Below, piece after piece: positions 1-8,469 of a DNA stretch of 48,535 nt; the first letter of the stretch is position 1; every line of letters begins with the position of its first letter. The translations under genes and the position numbers were made by a program. Under the pieces are notes generated by a model. It did no database searches. It had not been told where the DNA came from and worked only from the letters and a program-made list of their open reading frames with translations. The stretch comes from Bacillus sp. (in: firmicutes) (GTDB lineage: Bacteria; Bacillota; Bacilli; Bacillales; JACDOC01), in NCBI GenBank assembly GCA_017656295.1, contig JACDOC010000023.1, positions 1-48,535 on the forward strand. Direction: 5' to 3'.

Positions 1-42
1 CCTCATTTGTTGAGCGTTCTAACGTTCCCTCAACAAATGAGG
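1..42. terminator. Perfect 14-bp inverted repeat at the left edge
   Basis: CCTCATTTGTTGAG (1-14) is perfectly repeated in inverse at 29-42 around a 14-nt loop. It is probably the terminator of a gene left of the window. The run after the stem on the plus strand is GGGTTAAATTTT, which is a weak T tract. The window edge hides what lies before it, so it could also be a bidirectional terminator or a mobile palindrome. Confidence 0.5.
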
Positions 43-170
43 GGGTTAAATTTTGCCCACAATAATTTTACTCATACATGATACATATGAAGTCCATAAA
101 TATAAATTGATCTTCGTTTTGGTGAATAAATAATTTTATTGTCTGTTGATATCAGAAATATAAAAATATT

Positions 171-231
171 CACAAATTTAGAAGGAGTTTGTCTGAATTT
201 GTGGAATAAAACAATGATGAAAGCGTTTTAA
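171..231 (+). promoter_or_regulatory. Inverted repeat plus cre-like box upstream of the acyl-CoA operon
   Basis: CACAAATT (171-178) is inverted as AATTTGTG (196-203), leaving a 17-nt centre. Fifteen bases further on, TGAAAGCGTTTTAA (218-231) matches the CcpA cre consensus TGWAANCGNTNWCA at all but the next-to-last base. Together they lie 76-136 bases ahead of the first operon gene, where catabolite repression would be expected for a fatty-acid-type catabolic operon. I could not place a convincing -35/-10 pair, so whether the cre lies over the promoter or within the leader is open. The rest of 43-306 shows no gene. Confidence 0.5.
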
Positions 232-306
232 TTAGATGGATGTATGTTTCAATAATTATCCAAATATATTGAACTGTATGCATATCTTACATTTGGAGGG
301 AATTGA

Positions 307-1746
307 ATGATTGGTATAAGTAAGTATAGTTACCTTCTTCCAACCTTCCGACTCCCATTTCAACAGATGGATGAATTTTTCGGGTCGAAAGGGAGGAAGG
401 GGTGGAAATACGTGGCGTCTTTCGATGAAGACAGTGTAACTCTTGCCACGGAATCCGCAAAACGATTGTTAGGACCGGAAGGAGAAAAAGGGATAGATGC
501 GTTATTTTTTGCATCAACAACCGCTCCTTATAGTGAAGGGCTACACGCGAATATTTTGGTCAAAGCGTTACAGCAATCGCCCCATATCCAAACGGCTGAT
601 TTTGCCCATAGCTTAAAGTCTTCCACTGCCGCACTTTATACTGCTTTTCAGATTGTTCGAGGTGAGAATGATAAGAAAGTATTAGTAACCGCTAGTGATT
701 GCCGAGTAGGTAAAATAAATAGTTTAGAAGAAAAAGAGTTCTCCGATGGAGCGGTCTCTTTTTTAATGGAATCTGGAGAAGGGGTAGCGGTCGAACTTTT
801 ACATACGTATCAGTTGCAAGACCGGGACTTTTTCCAATGGAGAAAAGGAAATCATGTATATGTTCAACGATGGGAAGAACGTTTTGGCCAATACGTTTCC
901 TCTCAACTTGTCCAACAAGCAGTAGCAGAATTTGAACAACAAACAAACATGTCACTTCACCACGCTAACCACATCATTGTTTCAGCCCCAACATTGAAAC
1001 TACAGCAGCAACTCGAAAAACAACTTCGTATTCCTAAACAGCAACTTATGTATAAAGAGAATTTAGTTCTTGGTCATTTTGGATCAGCAAATGGTCCATT
1101 GTTGTTTTCACTTGCTCTGGAACAAGCGAAAAAAGGAGAAACAATCATTTGGATTCAAGTAGGGGATGGATGTGATATTTTCGCTTTTGAAGTGCATAAA
1201 GAAATAACACCTAATGGAATGAATCGTACCGTTTTACAAGATGAACGCTATTTTAAAGAAGTATCTTACGGTCAATTTTTAAAATGGAGAGAGCTTATTT
1301 TAGTTGATAAAGGAAGAAGACCTGATGCACCTATTCCCTCTGCACCGGCTTTAAAAAGAAACGAAGAAAAGGTGTATTCATTAGTTGGTTCAAAATGTCA
1401 AACCTGTGGACAAGTGAGTTATCCAAAACAACGCATTTGTAGCCATTGTTTTTCTAAAGACAAAATTGAACCCTATTCTTTTTACGGAAAGGATGGAACC
1501 ATTCGTACGTATACTATTGACTACTTAGCAAGTTCACCTTCTCAACCAACGGTGTTTGCCGTGGTGGATATCGATGGAGGAGGGCGGATGTTGCTTCAAT
1601 TAACTGATTGTGATCCTCATGAAGTCGAAATTGGAAGAAAAGTGACATTTACATTTCGACGTCTTTATGAAGCCGGTGGAATTATTAACTATTATTGGAA
1701 AGGAACATTAAAGCGGGGTGACAGAGTTGAAAAAATCGATACATGA
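307..1746 (+). CDS. HMG-CoA-synthase-like pseudoenzyme fused to a DUF35 zinc-ribbon/OB-fold domain
   Basis: This 479-aa protein has two parts. Residues 1 to about 330 look like the thiolase-fold HMG-CoA synthase family. Residues about 335-479 are a DUF35 domain with a zinc ribbon (C364, C367, C378, C381) followed by an OB fold. The synthase catalytic residues appear lost. Where archaeal enzymes read FACKAGTAAL there is a Leu (L103) before KSSTAAL, and where they read FHQP there is VSAP (225-228). In archaea, HMG-CoA synthase, thiolase and a DUF35 protein form one complex. In actinobacterial steroid degradation a DUF35 domain docks onto a thiolase-fold aldolase. My inference is that this protein is a non-catalytic partner of the thiolase encoded directly after it, whose gene it overlaps. 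The ATG follows TTTGGAGGG with good spacing. The general family is clear; the role is inferred. Confidence 0.8.
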   Translation: MIGISKYSYLLPTFRLPFQQMDEFFGSKGRKGWKYVASFDEDSVTLATESAKRLLGPEGEKGIDALFFASTTAPYSEGLHANILVKALQQSPHIQTADFAHSLKSSTAALYTAFQIVRGENDKKVLVTASDCRVGKINSLEEKEFSDGAVSFLMESGEGVAVELLHTYQLQDRDFFQWRKGNHVYVQRWEERFGQYVSSQLVQQAVAEFEQQTNMSLHHANHIIVSAPTLKLQQQLEKQLRIPKQQLMYKENLVLGHFGSANGPLLFSLALEQAKKGETIIWIQVGDGCDIFAFEVHKEITPNGMNRTVLQDERYFKEVSYGQFLKWRELILVDKGRRPDAPIPSAPALKRNEEKVYSLVGSKCQTCGQVSYPKQRICSHCFSKDKIEPYSFYGKDGTIRTYTIDYLASSPSQPTVFAVVDIDGGGRMLLQLTDCDPHEVEIGRKVTFTFRRLYEAGGIINYYWKGTLKRGDRVEKIDT

Positions 1747-2908
1747 TCAAGTAGCCATTATTGGGATGGGGTGTACATCTTTTGGTGAGCATTGGGAGAA
1801 GAGTACGGATGACTTAATTATTGAAGCGGCAGCTGAAGCGATTGAATGTGCAGGCATAGAACCTTCTCATATTGATGCTGCCTGGATTGGAACGATGGAT
1901 TCAGGATATGCAGGTATGACGTTGGCCACCCCCTTAAAAACCGACTATTTACCTGTCACCCGAGTGGAAAACATGTGTGCGACTGGTTCAGAAGCATTTC
2001 GAAATGCTTGCTATGCCGTGGCAGCTGGGGCTTACGATGTGGCATTAGTAGTAGGAGTTGAAAAGCTAAAAGATTCTGGTTATAGCGGTTTAGTTATTAA
2101 TAGTCAGCCTGGTGATGGGACCTTTCCAAATATTACAGCACCAGGAGCGTTTGCACTGTTGGCCCCGTCCTATTTTCAAAAATATGGACTTGAGAAGAAA
2201 CAAGGAAAAGAGGTATTGGCCAGGGTTGCCTGGAAGAACCACCAAAATGGAGCAAAAAATCCAAAAGCACAGTTTCAAAAAGAAGTTCCAATAGAAACCA
2301 TTTTAAAAGCTCCTCTAGTGGCCGACCCATTAGGTGTGTTTGACTGCTCAGGAGTAGCAGATGGCGCTGCAGCGGCTATTGTCGTTCGAACCGAAGATGT
2401 AAACAAATTTAGCGGACGACCGATGTACGTCAAAGCATTGTCTGTAGCGGTAGGAAATGGGAATGGTCTTTTACAGTCCGATTATGATTTTACATATATT
2501 CGCGAAAATCAAAAAGCAGCAGCTGAAGCCTATCGACAAGCTGGAATTACAAACCCTTTGAAAGAGTTAGATTTAGCAGAAGTTCATGACTGTTTTACCC
2601 CAACTGAATTGGTGATTTACGAAGATTTAGGTTTTAGTGAACGTGGGGAAGGATGGAAAGATGTCCTTAATGGAAAATTTGATTTAAATGGTGTTTTACC
2701 TGTCAATCCAGATGGAGGGTTAAAATCGTTTGGACATCCAATTGGTGCGAGCGGTCTAAGAATGCTTTACGAAGTATATTTACAATTTTTTGAACGTGCA
2801 GGTAATCGCCAGTTACCTAATCCGAAATTAGGACTTACACATAATTTAGGTGGATACCCATGGCAATGTGTGTCTTTTATTTCAATTGTTGGAAAAGAGT
2901 TGACGTAA
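1727..2908 (+). CDS. SCPx-type thiolase (acetyl/propionyl-CoA C-acyltransferase)
   Basis: A thiolase of about 393 aa that would cleave 3-ketoacyl-CoA with CoA, the last step of a beta-oxidation round. It keeps the nucleophilic Cys in MCATGSEA (about residue 84), the HDCFTPTE block (His about 287), GHPIGASG (His about 337) and the C-terminal THNLGG loop. This layout is that of SCPx/archaeal-type thiolases rather than FadA. A GTG at 1718 is possible, but GGGGTGA at 1716-1722 is a good ribosome binding site for the TTG at 1727, which I prefer. The gene overlaps the end of the HMGCS-DUF35 gene, suggesting translational coupling and a physical complex. SCPx-type thiolases are known for 2-methyl-branched substrates; specificity here is inferred. 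Confidence 0.88.
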   Translation: MKKSIHDQVAIIGMGCTSFGEHWEKSTDDLIIEAAAEAIECAGIEPSHIDAAWIGTMDSGYAGMTLATPLKTDYLPVTRVENMCATGSEAFRNACYAVAAGAYDVALVVGVEKLKDSGYSGLVINSQPGDGTFPNITAPGAFALLAPSYFQKYGLEKKQGKEVLARVAWKNHQNGAKNPKAQFQKEVPIETILKAPLVADPLGVFDCSGVADGAAAAIVVRTEDVNKFSGRPMYVKALSVAVGNGNGLLQSDYDFTYIRENQKAAAEAYRQAGITNPLKELDLAEVHDCFTPTELVIYEDLGFSERGEGWKDVLNGKFDLNGVLPVNPDGGLKSFGHPIGASGLRMLYEVYLQFFERAGNRQLPNPKLGLTHNLGGYPWQCVSFISIVGKELT

Positions 2909-2920
2909 AGGAGGAAAATG

Positions 2921-4066
2921 ATGGCACATCCTTATTTAACAGAAGAACATGAAATGTTTCGGAAAGCATTTCGGTCTTTTTTAAAAAAGGAAGCAGAACC
3001 GTTTTACGAACAATGGGAAGAACAACAATGGATTCCACGGTCTTTTTGGGAAAAGCTTGGAGAGTATGGTTATTTATGCCCTCAAGTAGACGAAAAGTAC
3101 GGTGGAAGTGGAGCCGATTTCGGTTATTCGGTTGTCATCAATGAAGAACTGGAACGGATTGGTTCAAGCCTTGTAGGAGTTGGGCTCCATAACGATATCG
3201 TCGTTCCATATATTGAATCCTATGGTACTGAAGAACAAAAGAAAAAATGGCTCCCCAAATGTGTAACTGGAGAAATAATTACTGCTATCGCCATGACGGA
3301 ACCAGGGGCGGGATCGGATTTAGCCAACATTCAATCAACCGCGGTAAAAGATGGCGATGAATACATTATAAACGGTCAAAAAACGTTCATCACGAATGGA
3401 ATTCATGCCGATTTAGTCCTTGTGGCTTGTAAAACAGACCCAGGAGCTGTTCCGAAACATAAAGGCATTAGTTTAATTGTGGTGGAAGCGAACACACCAG
3501 GTTTTTCAAAAGGGCAAAAATTAAAAAAGGTTGGTCTTCATGCCCAAGACACGGCTGAACTTTTTTTTGATGAATGCCGCGTGCCACAAACCAATTTATT
3601 AGGAAAAGAAGGGGAAGGGTTTCGCTATCTAATGGAAAAGCTGCAGCAAGAGCGTCTCGTCGTGGCAATCAATGCCCAAGTTGCTGCAGAAGAGATGTTT
3701 GAGTTGACGTTAGAATATACGAAGCAACGAAAAGCGTTCGGACGCTCAATCTCCTCCTTTCAGTCAATTCAGTTCGAACTTGTCGAAATGAAAACGGAAA
3801 TTGAAATTGGACGGACGTTTTTAGACCAACTTATTGCTGAACATATGGAAGGGAAAGATGTAGTGGCCAAGGTGTCAATGGCAAAATGGTGGATTACCGA
3901 ATTAGCTAAAAAAGTAGCTTCTAAATGTATGCAACTACATGGCGGTTACGGATATATGGAAGAATACAAGATTGCAAGAAGATATCGCGATATACCTGTG
4001 GCTGCCATTTATGCTGGGACGAATGAAATAATGAAAACAATTATCGCTAAAAAATTAGGTTTATAG
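2921..4066 (+). CDS. Acyl-CoA dehydrogenase, long-chain/isovaleryl-type active site
   Basis: A 381-aa FAD-dependent acyl-CoA dehydrogenase, the first oxidation of the cycle. It shows the AMTEPGAGSD flavin-binding block (about 124-133), the TKQRKAFG segment and the C-terminal IYAGTNEI block. In short- and medium-chain enzymes that last block is YEGT and its Glu is the catalytic base. Here it is Ala (about 365), as in long-chain and isovaleryl-CoA dehydrogenases, which take their base from an earlier helix. That helix is present as AAEEMFE (about 255-261). The match fits bulky or branched substrates. AAAGGAGG at 2907-2914 is better spaced for the second ATG (2921) than for the ATG at 2918. The gene starts 12 bases after the thiolase stop. 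No electron-transfer flavoprotein gene is in the operon. Confidence 0.9.
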   Translation: MAHPYLTEEHEMFRKAFRSFLKKEAEPFYEQWEEQQWIPRSFWEKLGEYGYLCPQVDEKYGGSGADFGYSVVINEELERIGSSLVGVGLHNDIVVPYIESYGTEEQKKKWLPKCVTGEIITAIAMTEPGAGSDLANIQSTAVKDGDEYIINGQKTFITNGIHADLVLVACKTDPGAVPKHKGISLIVVEANTPGFSKGQKLKKVGLHAQDTAELFFDECRVPQTNLLGKEGEGFRYLMEKLQQERLVVAINAQVAAEEMFELTLEYTKQRKAFGRSISSFQSIQFELVEMKTEIEIGRTFLDQLIAEHMEGKDVVAKVSMAKWWITELAKKVASKCMQLHGGYGYMEEYKIARRYRDIPVAAIYAGTNEIMKTIIAKKLGL

Positions 4067-4088
4067 GATAAATAAAGGAGGGTAGACA

Positions 4089-4538
4089 GTGAAGGCAGCG
4101 ACAACCAAAACGTTATATACCTTTGATTATACAATCGAACGTGGAAAAATTCGGGAATTTGCTCAAGCAATTGGGGATCCAAATCCAATTTACCACGATA
4201 TCGAACGAGCAAAAGAAGAAGGATTCAAAGATATCCCCATCCCTCCGACATTTCCGACGGTCATGGAAATGTGGGGAGGCTTGGATTTTGATGGACTTAT
4301 TCGTTTGCTTCAATTAGACCCATTACGTGTCCTCCATGGTGAACAAAGTTACGAATATCTTCAAGATGTTTGTGCGAATGAAACGTTACATGCAACCCTC
4401 CACTTAAAACAAACCATTGACAAACCGACGATGAAAATTTTTGTGTTGGAAACGACGTATAAAAACGAACAAGGAGAAACGGTTTTAATCGGTACGTCAA
4501 CGGTTTTAGAACGAAAAGGAGGCGATAAACGTGACTGA
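4089..4538 (+). CDS. MaoC/HadA-like hot-dog subunit, probably non-catalytic
   Basis: A 149-aa single hot-dog domain of the MaoC N-terminal dehydratase type. The hydratase-2 motif D-x-N-P-x-H appears as DPNPIY (30-35), so the Asp is kept but the catalytic His is Tyr. The gene overlaps the next MaoC gene by 8 bases, and that one has the full motif. This matches heterodimers such as mycobacterial HadAB and ChsH1/ChsH2, where one half binds the acyl chain and the other does the chemistry. GTG start with AAGGAGGG upstream. Most likely the substrate-binding half of a two-subunit (R)-enoyl-CoA hydratase. Confidence 0.82.
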   Translation: MKAATTKTLYTFDYTIERGKIREFAQAIGDPNPIYHDIERAKEEGFKDIPIPPTFPTVMEMWGGLDFDGLIRLLQLDPLRVLHGEQSYEYLQDVCANETLHATLHLKQTIDKPTMKIFVLETTYKNEQGETVLIGTSTVLERKGGDKRD

Positions 4539-4944
4539 ACTTCATCAATTGTCACCGATTACAAAAGACCGACTCACTCATACCCAACTAGTGAAATACG
4601 CTGGGGCTTCGGGGGATTTTAACCCTATCCATACGGTCGTTCCGATTGCCAAACAAGCAGGATTTCCTGATGTTATCGCTCATGGCATGTATGTCATGGG
4701 GATAGCCGGTGAAGCGATTACCACCTGGTTTCCACGAAAGACGCTTCGTAAATTCAACGTCCGTTTTAAACGAATCACTTATCCTGGAGAAACGTTAACC
4801 GTTCAGGGTCAACTTACTGATAACAAGCTAGTAAACGGTGAAACTAGATTAGTAGGAAAAATCCAAGTGGTGAACCAAGAAGAAGAAATCAAATTAGAAG
4901 GATGGTTCGAAGTCGAAAAAGTAGAGGAGGAAGCTACATGTTAA
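4531..4944 (+). CDS. MaoC-type enoyl-CoA hydratase, catalytic subunit
   Basis: A 137-aa hot-dog protein with the intact hydratase-2 signature DFNPIH (Asp29, Asn31, His34) followed by the IAHGMYVMG helix. It would add water to trans-2-enoyl-CoA to give (R)-3-hydroxyacyl-CoA, as a heterodimer with the preceding protein, whose gene it overlaps by 8 bases. GTG start after AAAGGAGGCGATAAAC. Its 3' end overlaps the start of the SDR gene by 7 bases, so hydratase and dehydrogenase are translationally coupled, like the two activities fused in peroxisomal MFE-2. Confidence 0.88.
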   Translation: MTELHQLSPITKDRLTHTQLVKYAGASGDFNPIHTVVPIAKQAGFPDVIAHGMYVMGIAGEAITTWFPRKTLRKFNVRFKRITYPGETLTVQGQLTDNKLVNGETRLVGKIQVVNQEEEIKLEGWFEVEKVEEEATC

Positions 4945-5744
4945 CGGATCAAGTAGCGATTATTACAGGTGCTGGACGAGGAGTTGGAAAAGCGACTGCA
5001 TTACAAATGGCAGCTAATGGGGCCTGTGTCATTGTGTCAGATAAAGATCCGGAACCAGTTGAGGAAGTTGTTCAAGAGATACGAAATCAAGGAGGCTCGG
5101 CTTACGCCTTTGTAGGAGATGTGACGGCAAAAGAATTTCCGGAATCGATCATCGATTTTACCATCCAACAATGTGGACAACTAGATATTTTAGTGAACAA
5201 TGCTGGATATACGTGGGATGGGATGATCCATAAAATGAGTGATGAACAGTTTCAAGCAATGTTAGACATTCATTTAATTGCCCCTTTCCGGTTGATTCGG
5301 GCGGCAGCTCCATATATGCGAGAAGCCGGCAAGAAAGATATCGAAAACGGAAAAACGACCTATCGAAAAATTGTCAACGTTTCATCTGTCGCAGGAGTGA
5401 TGGGAAACGTTGGACAAGCAAACTATGCTTCAGCAAAAGCGGGGCTTATCGGTTTGACGAAAACCGTTGCTCGGGAATGGGGACCGTTTAATGTGAACTG
5501 TAATGCGGTGGCCTTCGGTTTAATTGATACACGACTAACACAAGCAAAAGAAAAAGGCGAAACAGTTAACGGAGTGTCAATCGGAATTCCAGAAAAAGTT
5601 CGATCGATGTTTGAACAATCGATTCCACAAAAAAGAGGAGGAACCGTCGAAGAAGCAGCAGCAGGCATTTTTTATCTATCTTCCCCATTATCTAACTATG
5701 TGAATGGCCACGTTCTTCACATTAATGGTGGCTGGTATACATGA
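4938..5744 (+). CDS. Short-chain dehydrogenase, probable 3-hydroxyacyl-CoA dehydrogenase
   Basis: A 268-aa classical SDR. It has the TGAGRGVG dinucleotide loop (10-17), the LVNNAG motif (about 85-90), the catalytic Ser in NVSS, and YASAK (Tyr163, Lys167). The acidic residue ending the second strand (Asp35 in VSDKD) favours NAD+ over NADP+, which suits a catabolic dehydrogenase rather than a FabG reductase. Next to an (R)-hydratase, the natural substrate would be (R)-3-hydroxyacyl-CoA. The open frame extends upstream to 4902, but GAGGAGG seven bases before the ATG at 4938 marks the real start. It overlaps the next gene by 4 bases. A FabG-like role cannot be excluded from sequence alone. Confidence 0.88.
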   Translation: MLTDQVAIITGAGRGVGKATALQMAANGACVIVSDKDPEPVEEVVQEIRNQGGSAYAFVGDVTAKEFPESIIDFTIQQCGQLDILVNNAGYTWDGMIHKMSDEQFQAMLDIHLIAPFRLIRAAAPYMREAGKKDIENGKTTYRKIVNVSSVAGVMGNVGQANYASAKAGLIGLTKTVAREWGPFNVNCNAVAFGLIDTRLTQAKEKGETVNGVSIGIPEKVRSMFEQSIPQKRGGTVEEAAAGIFYLSSPLSNYVNGHVLHINGGWYT

Positions 5745-6823
5745 TGTTAAAAGGAGTTCGTATACTAGACTTTTCCACTTATTTACCTGGACCATATGCT
5801 GCATTACGGTTAGCTGATATGGGGGCAGAAGTGATTAAAATAGAGCCCCCAACTGGGGACCCTGCGAGGTCGTTAGCTGGTGGTTATGTGTTTACAGCTA
5901 ATAATCGGAACAAACAAAGTGTAACCATTGATTTTCGAAACAAAGACGATAGGAAGAAATTATTATCACTTATTCCCACGGCCGATATCATCATTGAGAG
6001 CTTCCGTCCAGGTGTGATGGAAAAATGGGGGCTTCATTATAACCGTGTAAAAGCGTTGAATCACCATATTATTTACTGTTCCATAACAGGGTACGGTCAA
6101 GATAATTCAAATCGTCACTTAGGTAGTCATGATTTAAACTACTTATCACTATCCGGTCTGTTATTACAATTGAAAAATGACAACGGGAAACCGGTACACC
6201 CGACCTTTCCACTAGCTGATTATTTGGGTTCGTTAGTAGCTTGTGAGCGAATCATCGCTGCCCTTTATGAACGAGAACGAACGGGTATGGGGAGTTACTT
6301 AGATATTTCCATTTTAGACAGTGTTCTGTCATTATTAGGTACACACATCGCCTTTTATGAAGAATTACACCGTACGAACGGAATCCCATTTATCGACGGT
6401 TCGATCGTTTCTTATGGAATTTACGAAACGAAAGATGGACGATATGTTTCATTAGCTGCATTAGAAGAAAAGTTTTGGAAAAATTTCTGTGAGGCTATTA
6501 ATAAACCGGAATGGATTCCTTATCATTTGTCTGTACGAACAGAAAAAAATCCTATTTATATTGAAATAAAAAATGTGTTTGCATCCCGATCTTGGGAAGA
6601 GTGGTTACAATTTTCTACGTCTGTTGATTGTTGCTTAACTCCAATTTTTGACCTCCCAGATGTACTTCAACATTCTTACCTTTATGAACGTCAACTGGTA
6701 GAACAAACATCAAACGGTAGAACCGTCATGAAAACGCACCGTCATGCTCAATATAAACCCGCACCAAAATTAAATCAAAATAAATTGTCATTCCATTTAT
6801 TAAGGGAGGATGAATCCAAATGA
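5741..6823 (+). CDS. Family III CoA-transferase fold, alpha-methylacyl-CoA racemase-like
   Basis: A 360-aa CaiB/BaiF-family protein. The family includes CoA transferases and alpha-methylacyl-CoA racemases (AMACR/MCR), and three residues point to the racemase. GSHDLNYL (His130, Asp131) corresponds to the MCR block with His126. LADY puts Asp160 where MCR has Asp156, and LEEKF puts Glu242 at the Glu241 position. The offset of His and Asp is the same, four residues. A racemase would convert (2R)- to (2S)-methylacyl-CoA so that the acyl-CoA dehydrogenase can act. The ATG overlaps the SDR stop. Racemase is my preferred reading; a CoA transferase is the alternative. Confidence 0.8.
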   Translation: MMLKGVRILDFSTYLPGPYAALRLADMGAEVIKIEPPTGDPARSLAGGYVFTANNRNKQSVTIDFRNKDDRKKLLSLIPTADIIIESFRPGVMEKWGLHYNRVKALNHHIIYCSITGYGQDNSNRHLGSHDLNYLSLSGLLLQLKNDNGKPVHPTFPLADYLGSLVACERIIAALYERERTGMGSYLDISILDSVLSLLGTHIAFYEELHRTNGIPFIDGSIVSYGIYETKDGRYVSLAALEEKFWKNFCEAINKPEWIPYHLSVRTEKNPIYIEIKNVFASRSWEEWLQFSTSVDCCLTPIFDLPDVLQHSYLYERQLVEQTSNGRTVMKTHRHAQYKPAPKLNQNKLSFHLLREDESK

Positions 6824-8442
6824 TGAACACCCCATTAATTTTAACATCTTTCATTCAACGTGCTGAAAGGTATTTTCCTAACAAAATGATTATATCGAGA
6901 ACGCATGACAAGATTCACCGCTTGACGTATCGGGAATATATAAAACGTACACGGAAATTGGCAAGTGCCCTCACTTCCCTAGGAATGAAGGAAGGAGACA
7001 AGATTGGTACTTTTGCGTGGAATCATCATCGCCATTTAGAAGCGTATTTTGCTGTTCCTTGTAGTGGTGCGGTCCTTCATATGATTAATATTCGTCTTTC
7101 CCCAGAACACATTGCTTATGTCATTAATCATGCCGAAGATAAGTTGCTTCTTGTGGATGAAGACTTAGTTCCACTAATCGAACAAATCCAAGACAGACTT
7201 TCAACGGTTGAGGCTTACATTATCATGACTGATAAAGAGGAGCTTCCAAAGACAAAGTTACATCCAGCCTATTCTTATGAGGAACTTTTGAAAAAAGGGG
7301 ACGAAACATACGCCTTTCGGGACGACTTAGATGAAGAGACTCCTGCAGGAATGTGCTATACATCAGCAACCACAGGTAATCCAAAAGGAGTGGTATATAG
7401 CCATCGAGGGATTTATTTACACAGCATGGCGTTAGGTTTAGCCGATTCTGTAGCCCTTTCGGAAAAAGATGTCGTCATGCCTGTAGTTCCGATGTTCCAT
7501 GCGAATGCTTGGGGAATGCCGTTTGCCTCCGTATGGTTTGGAGCTACTCAAGTGTTCCCAGGACCACAAATGACACCTGCGATTATCGCTCAAATGATCC
7601 AAGACGAAAAAGTGACAATGACTGCTGGTGTTCCGACCATTTGGCTTGCGCTCCTTCAAACGTTGGAAAAGGAAAAATACGATATTTCTAGTTTACGAGG
7701 AATTGTATGTGGCGGTTCGGCTGCGCCTATTGGCGTTATCAAAGCGTTTGAAGAAAAATACAAGGTGCCATTTATCCATGGGTATGGGATGACCGAAACA
7801 AGCCCAATCGTTACGTTGTCAACCATTACGAGTGAAATGGAACAAGTGAAAGGTGAAGATCGATTCCGCTTATTATCGATGCAAGGGCTAGTCGTTCCAG
7901 GATTAGAGATAAAAGTCGTTAATGAACAAGGGGAAGTGCCTTGGGACGGAAAAACAATGGGGGAACTTATTGTACGAGGTCCTTGGATCGCAAACGAATA
8001 TTACAAAGATGAACGGACAGAAGAAGCGTTCCGGGACGGTTGGTTATACACTGGCGATATCGCTACCATTAATGAATACGGTTATATCAAAATTACGGAC
8101 CGAACAAAAGATTTAATCAAAAGCGGAGGAGAGTGGATTTCTTCTGTCGACTTAGAAAACGCTCTCATGTCCCATGAAGCGGTTTATGAAGCAGCGGTTA
8201 TTGCTGTGCCACATGAAAAATGGCAAGAACGACCATTAGCGTGTGTCGTCTTAAAAGATGAGTATAAATCAACGATTAAAAAGGAAGATTTACTCCAGTA
8301 CTTACAACCGCAATTTACGAAATGGTGGCTTCCTGATGACATCATCTTTATAGACGAAATTCCGAAAACATCGGTCGGAAAATTGTTGAAACGTGCCCTA
8401 CGTGAACAATATCAAGATTATTATTATTCCGTTTCTGAATAA
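6820..8442 (+). CDS. AMP-forming fatty acyl-CoA ligase (long/medium-chain type)
   Basis: A 540-aa member of the ANL adenylating superfamily. The phosphate-binding loop reads YTSATTGNPKGV, with Ala in place of the usual first Gly of TSGTTG. GYGMTETSP is the A5 motif, LYTGDIA the hinge-side Asp motif, and VGKLLKR carries the C-terminal Lys. The overall pattern is that of FadD/AlkK medium-to-long-chain ligases. It would activate the operon substrate with ATP and CoA. Its ATG overlaps the stop of the racemase-like gene, and GGGAGG precedes it. It differs clearly from the second ligase gene next to it, so the two probably take different substrates or intermediates. Confidence 0.88.
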   Translation: MMNTPLILTSFIQRAERYFPNKMIISRTHDKIHRLTYREYIKRTRKLASALTSLGMKEGDKIGTFAWNHHRHLEAYFAVPCSGAVLHMINIRLSPEHIAYVINHAEDKLLLVDEDLVPLIEQIQDRLSTVEAYIIMTDKEELPKTKLHPAYSYEELLKKGDETYAFRDDLDEETPAGMCYTSATTGNPKGVVYSHRGIYLHSMALGLADSVALSEKDVVMPVVPMFHANAWGMPFASVWFGATQVFPGPQMTPAIIAQMIQDEKVTMTAGVPTIWLALLQTLEKEKYDISSLRGIVCGGSAAPIGVIKAFEEKYKVPFIHGYGMTETSPIVTLSTITSEMEQVKGEDRFRLLSMQGLVVPGLEIKVVNEQGEVPWDGKTMGELIVRGPWIANEYYKDERTEEAFRDGWLYTGDIATINEYGYIKITDRTKDLIKSGGEWISSVDLENALMSHEAVYEAAVIAVPHEKWQERPLACVVLKDEYKSTIKKEDLLQYLQPQFTKWWLPDDIIFIDEIPKTSVGKLLKRALREQYQDYYYSVSE

Positions 8443-8469
8443 TTAATGAATATATGAAGGGGGAATACG

